Assembly: GCA_029255685.2 (NCBI GenBank)
Contig: CM055316.2
Coordinates: forward strand, 84,654,861 to 84,718,860
DNA from: Silene conica
Taxonomy: Eukaryota; Streptophyta; Magnoliopsida; Caryophyllales; Caryophyllaceae
Direction of reading: 5' to 3'
DNA: 64,000 nucleotides
A program made the position numbers and the translations under genes. The notes under the pieces are model-generated. The model ran no database searches and was not told the origin of the DNA. It was given only the letters and a program-made list of their open reading frames with translations. Of the stretch, positions 59,806-64,000 are shown piece by piece. The stretch's first letter is position 1. Each line of letters begins with the position of its first letter.

Positions 59806-60150
59806 AATTACTTGCTTTCCTACGTTTGGGCGGATAACATTCAAGTTCGAAAGGCACTCAACATTCGAGAGGTATGTATTGTTGACTTACTTGAAATTCA
59901 GGTTTTCTTAATATTCATGAGAAAATTCTTGTTAGTCGTAATTACAAGGCAAAGACTACAGCTGTATTGTATATTGTTGCTCCAATCAAGACATATTGGC
60001 AAACAATTAAGTTAACATACAAATTTTTACACTTTAATCAATGATCATGGAACAATAGATCATTGTGTGAGATGTAACCAAAGTTTAGCGTATAGAAAGG
60101 ATTTTCGAACAAGTGTTGTTGGCTACCATCAAAACTTTACAAACAAATAA
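59806..60150 (+). pseudogene. Serine carboxypeptidase-like (SCPL) exon fragment
   Basis: Exon 59806-59871 encodes NYLLSYVWADNIQVRKALNI plus Arg-Glu, with CAG before it and GTATGT after it. It matches the conserved 'LSxYWANDxxVxxALxIRE' block of plant SCPL acyltransferases and peptidases. A second exon from about 60050 (GTID.CVRCNQSLAY..., ...VGYHQNFTNK) follows in the right order and phase but lacks its AG acceptor and ends in TAA at 60148. The catalytic Ser, Asp and His blocks are absent. It is a broken fragment of a protein normally about 440-480 residues long. Confidence 0.8.
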
Positions 60151-60801
60151 TACCTCCAAGTGTTACACGTTAAAGATTGCATCTGTTCTGAGTTTTTTGT
60201 TTTATATATCTGTGTGTGTGTGTAATCCTGGGACAAAGAGATGCTTGATAGAGTTTTCACTTACTTAATGGATCGCCGATCCAACCCTGTTCATATCCAA
60301 AATGTTACATATCATAGTTCATACCGATCCAATATATTTCTTATGTAATCCAAATCCATATACAATTCGCTATATAATCCAAACCTGACCTGAATCCTAA
60401 TTTACCTCAACAAATATTTCTCTATGGCAAAATTTGAAATTTCAAGTCTAATAATGCCTCCATTTTTTATTAAAATGTAATCGGATGGGGTTCGGGCATG
60501 AATGGATCAATAAAGGTTCTGTTTAGGATCTTCAATATTGAGTTTGGATACAAGTTCTAGTGTAACACAATTTTTTTTTGATAAGGTAAGTACATATAGA
60601 AATAGGATAAAGTCAAATGTACAACAAAGTGCCAGCACTACCAACGCACTACTCAAGCATCACTGTAAAACAATCTACTTAAAACACTTTCTGCCTACTC
60701 AAGCAGGGGCGGATCTGGGGGAGGGAAAGGGTGGGCACGTGCCCTCCCCCGAGTTTCAGAAAATAATTATATACAAGTGTCAACAAATATCAAAATAACT
60801 T

Positions 60802-60864
60802 TGTAGCTCAAGTGGTAGAGTATTGTTCTAATGCAAAGGAGACTCAGGTTCAAATCTTACTAAT
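60802..60864 (+). other. tRNA-like module (pol III A and B boxes), + strand
   Basis: TAGCTCAAGTGGTAGAG (60804-60820) fits the A box and GGTTCAAATC (60847-60856) the B box of tRNA genes, at normal spacing. The acceptor stem does not pair convincingly, so it is not called a functional tRNA gene. Confidence 0.55.
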
Positions 60865-60919
60865 GACATTTTATTCAGAAAACTATTTTTGGGCCATCTT
60901 AAAAATTGCTTGTTGAGAG

Positions 60920-60975
60920 GATTGATCCTTGAATCTCAAGGTACTAAACTAACGAGTTAACCACTACACCATTAC
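60920..60975 (-). other. tRNA-like module, - strand
   Basis: On the minus strand TGGTGTAGTGGTTAAC (60956-60971) resembles an A box and GATTCAAGGATC (60924-60935) a B box. It faces the + strand module inside the same hAT MITE. Confidence 0.45.
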
Positions 60976-61936
60976 TATTGATTGTTCATTTGATTATTAA
61001 AATTTATTATATCATTATTAAACATATTTGTCAAATTATTCTTTTAGACAATTAGTGAGATTGAAACATTTGTACCAATATATATTGTTATTCTTAATAA
61101 TATATTAAATTCTTTATTCTGTAAGGTTAAAAACATCCGTTGAGATTTCTTTTTCGTTTCAACATTATACCATAATATTCTAGAACAAAATTCAAAACAA
61201 AAAATTGCGTTATAAATTAAAGAAATTTTTTGTCGAAAAAAAATTTGTGCCCACCCTACGTCAAAATCCTGCATCCGCCACTGTACTCAAGCATCTAATA
61301 TAGTTGTAAAGTAATGTTTATCTTGGTTGTTCATCTTTCCAGTGTTGAGAACCTTAAAGTACTGCTGCATTTCTTTCTTGATCTTGATCCCCAAAACTTC
61401 TGGTCTGGTAAGCACACCCTCCTTCCTGCATTTATTCCTTTGGTTCCAAATCTGATATATTGTAGCATTTATGATCCCATTAAGCGTAGCTCTTTTCAGA
61501 TTACTTCCTCTAATCTGCCTTCTCCAATTATTCTTTATGGTTTGTGTATGGTTTGTTGAATCTGGTAACGCGTCCAATTAGACATATAGGCTAGATGCTC
61601 CATATCTTTTGTATGGTTGTTGCAGATGCAGCAGTTAGCATTAGACACGAGCTGCAAGTGATATAATTTAGCTTTTACATTCATGGCGTTGTGCTGATAT
61701 AGTATCAGCCTGTGTTTTGGCAACGTCCACCTATTCCAAACCAGCTGGTACCAATTTACTTCATCTCCTTTCTCTCTAATCCAGTGGTAACGTTTCGATA
61801 TAGTGTACCCCTTTCAAAACCATCTCTAAAAATCTCTAGTTTGACATACTTTCTTCCAACTCCAACAACGGAGTCCTGCTAATTTACCAGAACGTAAAGG
61901 AAACCTGTACAGTTAAACGTTTACTCCTGTGTAGGA

Positions 61937-61997
61937 ATTACATTATTGATAGGAATGCAAAAATCGGAAGAGATGTGATTATTACAAACAAGGATGT
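61937..61997 (+). pseudogene. ADP-glucose pyrophosphorylase single-exon fragment
   Basis: A 61-base exon between TGTAG and GTAAGT encodes NYIIDRNAKIGRDVIITNKD. This is the conserved beta-helix segment near the C-terminus of plant AGPase subunits (the 'NCIID.NA.IG..V.I.N.D' block). No neighbouring AGPase exon is visible on either side. AGPase makes ADP-glucose for starch; this scrap cannot. Confidence 0.75.
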
Positions 61998-62640
61998 AAG
62001 TTCAATTAATTCTGTATCAGGCCTTGTTGTGTAAGTTCGTTAACCTTTATAACCCGTACGTGCATAATCATATAGCATGTGACAGGTCGAGTTTAATGTA
62101 ACGATGGCCCAATGGTGGTTTGTGTCATGCGTCCCAACACGTATAGTTAGGCATTTAGAATACGAATCTAGTGGCTACAATTATTTTTCTTATTTTCTTG
62201 ACTTGTTTAGTTTTTGCAACAGATCATTATGTCCGCAACGGACTTTTGTGTCTTTCTACAATAATTATAATTTGGGTTTGGCTAAACATCAGTTGTTGAA
62301 GCTTGTTATAATATAACTTTGTACTACTCGAGGTGTAAAATCGAAGATTTTGAGAAGGTATAGCTTAGTTATGTTCTTGATATGGTTTTTTTATCTAGTT
62401 GTAGATTTATATTCTTACGAATTGACCTTGTCATTTCTCCCCAGATGATATGGCTGTCGTTTCAGCAGCTACTGTCTTTCCATGGAGTTTGGGAAGTTTG
62501 TTTGATAAACCTAAAGGAAAAGTCTAGAAAGCCTTGGTTTGATTTGGTTCCCGAAAAACTGTAGAAATCTTCTGGCTCCACACCTGCTCATGGGTAGATC
62601 AGTTTAGGGTTTCGAGATTTGGAGGCGAGTTTGGGAATTG
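61998..62640. other. Subtelomeric spacer, nothing recognised
   Basis: AT-rich DNA with short ORFs only. No domain, repeat boundary or further exon of the flanking gene fragments was recognised. Confidence 0.45.
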
Positions 62641-62659
62641 GAGAAAAATATTTGCTTTG

Positions 62660-63480
62660 AAAGGTTTGAATTTCGCGTTTCGCGTTTCGTGTTTCGTGTT
62701 TCGTGTTTCGTGTTTCGTGTTTCGTGTTTCGTGTTTCGTAGAAGCTTTGGCGTATCAAAAACAATTTTGCCGTTTCGAAATGTCCAGAAACCTCTTGTAG
62801 AGGTTACACGTTTCTAAGAAGTTTCGGCGTTTCGAAAACAATTATGCAGTTAACGTCCTGACAAGTTTCACAGATCTCTCGCGTTTCGAAAAGAATTTTG
62901 CCGTTTCGAAACGTTTCCTAAAGGTTACACACCTACACGTTTTAAAGAAGTTTGGGCGTTTCGTAAACAACTTTGCCGTTTCGAAACGTCCAGAAACGTT
63001 TCGTAGAAGTTTCGCGTTTTTAAGAAGGTTCGGCGTTTCGAAAAGGATTTTGCCGTTTCGAAACGTCGAGAAACGTTTCGTAGACGTTTCGTGTTTGTCA
63101 GAAGTCACGGCGTTTCGAAAAGGATTTTATGCAGAGGTTTTGTGTTCAAGAGAAGTTTCGGCGTTTCGAAACGTTTCGTATTATGGTGAGTTTCGCGTTT
63201 CGTTTAAGGTTTCGTTTCAGAATAAGTTTAGGTTTCGAAACGTTTGGTGTTTAAATTTTCGGGTTTCTATAGGGTTTCGGGTTTCTTTAGGGTCTCTTTC
63301 GAATTTCTTTGGGGTTTCGGGATTCTTTGGTGTACCGGGTTATCGGGTTTTCGCGAAAAGGATTTCACGTTAAGTCTACTCTAAGCTTTCTTTTACCTCC
63401 ACGCTCCTCGGGTCTCTTTAGGGTTTCTTTCGTGTTTATTTCGGGTTTCTTTGGTGTTTCGGGTTATTAGGTTTTCGTGG
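62660..63480 (+). repeat. Degenerate TTTCGNG subtelomeric repeat
   Basis: A seven-base unit TTTCGTG/TTTCGCG is tandem at about 62670-62738. TTTCGAAACG, GTTTCGGCG and GGGTTTCGGG motifs then recur to 63480. The unit has the length and TTT-start of the telomere repeat TTTAGGG, with GGGTTTC forms becoming more frequent toward the telomere. Confidence 0.85.
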
Positions 63481-63487
63481 TTTCGGG

Positions 63488-63523
63488 TTTTAGGGTTTAG
63501 GGTTTAGGGTTTAGGGTTTAGGG
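63488..63523 (+). repeat. Interstitial TTTAGGG block
   Basis: Five tandem TTTAGGG units separated from the terminal array by about 215 bases of unique DNA (63524-63737). Confidence 0.95.
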
Positions 63524-63737
63524 TAGTCCATTTTTCCCGTTAAGTTCGAAAGAGACAATTTCTTTTAGTAGTTTGTTTTGCAATGACTATTAGTTAGAGT
63601 CAAGGGCAATCTCTATCCCGTGTTGATCTTTATCTTCATAGACCAGTTTTCACCCTTGGACAGTTGTACATTGTTATCTATCGGGTTATAAATAAGGATA
63701 GTCTAAAATAAAGTCCTTATTTTAGATGACGACAAAA

Positions 63738-64000
63738 GGGTTTAGGGTTTAGGGTTTAGGGTTTAGGGTTTAGGGTTTAGGGTTTAGGGTTTAGGGTTTA
63801 GGGTTTAGGGTTTAGGGTTTAGGGGTTTGGGGTTTGGGGTTTGGGGTTTTGGGGTTTTAGGGTTTTAGGGTTTTAGGGTTTTAGGGTTTTAGGGTTTAGG
63901 GTTTAGGGTTTAGGGTTTAGGGTTTAGGGTTTAGGGTTTAGGGTTTAGGGTTTAGGGTTTAGGGTTTAGGGTTTAGGGTTTAGGGTTTAGGGTTTAGGGT
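63738..64000 (+). repeat. Telomeric TTTAGGG array
   Basis: Tandem TTTAGGG units to the last base, with a central block of variants (TTTGGGG, TTTTAGGG at about 63825-63893). The G-rich strand runs 5' to 3' toward the right edge, the expected orientation for a chromosome end. Confidence 0.97.

Larger units (their letters stand above)
60704..61283. mobile_element. hAT-type MITE with tRNA-like modules
   Basis: Ends CAGGGGCGGATC and GCATCCGCCACTG are inverted repeats, flanked by the 8-base duplication TACTCAAG (60696-60703 and 61284-61291). That is the size typical of hAT elements. GTGGGCACGTGCCC and GTGCCCACCC extend the inverted structure. It lies within the LINE fragment, so it inserted later. 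Confidence 0.9.
60568..61810 (-). mobile_element. LINE 3'-end fragment, with a hAT MITE inserted
   Basis: On the minus strand, 61535-61800 encodes a zf-RVT-like zinc domain found at the end of plant L1-type reverse transcriptases (LVWNRWTLPKHRLIL, then CCICNNHTKDMEHL). A further C-terminal ORF runs 61577-61287. A T run at 60571-60578 on the + strand is the likely poly(A) tail of the element. It is 5'-truncated, as is usual for LINEs, and interrupted by the element at 60704-61283. Confidence 0.75.

Noticed and set aside
60802-60864. Functional tRNA gene
   Set aside because: A and B boxes are present but the acceptor stem does not pair and the module lies inside a transposon.

Overview
This is plant nuclear DNA running into a chromosome end. 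The last ~260 bases are tandem TTTAGGG, the plant telomere repeat, with the G-rich strand pointing to the right edge. Genes carry GT-AG introns and belong to flowering-plant families. The transposons (CACTA, MULEs with plant mobile domain genes, Stowaway and hAT MITEs, an endogenous caulimovirid) fit a eudicot; a Caryophyllales relative is only my impression.

Layout: 1-4.2 kb, no recognisable gene. 4.2-6.5 kb, an intact intronless-CDS eRF1 gene with a leader intron. 8.5-21.5 kb, an endogenous pararetrovirus (Caulimoviridae-like) whose movement-protein region is split by a 6.27 kb CACTA transposon with a CTT target duplication. 22.5-29.1 kb, a nine-exon DNAJC14-like (J domain plus Jiv90) gene on the minus strand. 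30.2-30.6 kb, two orphan callose synthase exons. 31.1-44.4 kb, a decayed MuDR-type gene with a PB1-like domain, split by an 11.7 kb MULE with a 9-bp target duplication. That MULE carries remains of a FAR1-like gene and a plant mobile domain gene, and was itself hit by three solo LTRs and a complete TRIM with two identical-looking LTRs. 46.1-54.8 kb, a seven-exon RING-finger gene. 58.4-59.2 kb, the first two exons of a small coiled-coil gene. 59.8-62.0 kb, subtelomeric exon scraps (serine carboxypeptidase-like, ADP-glucose pyrophosphorylase) mixed with a LINE 3' end and a hAT-type MITE that contains two tRNA-like modules. 62.6-64.0 kb, degenerate TTTCGNG heptamers, then telomere.

Only eRF1, the DnaJ gene and the RING gene look like complete host genes. 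They act in translation termination, membrane-associated co-chaperoning and probable ubiquitin ligation; nothing suggests they work together. The main interest is the nested transposon record. At least five target-site duplications can be read exactly, and they give a relative order of insertions. The clearest case is the endogenous virus interrupted by a CACTA element that is still flanked by compatible reading frames.
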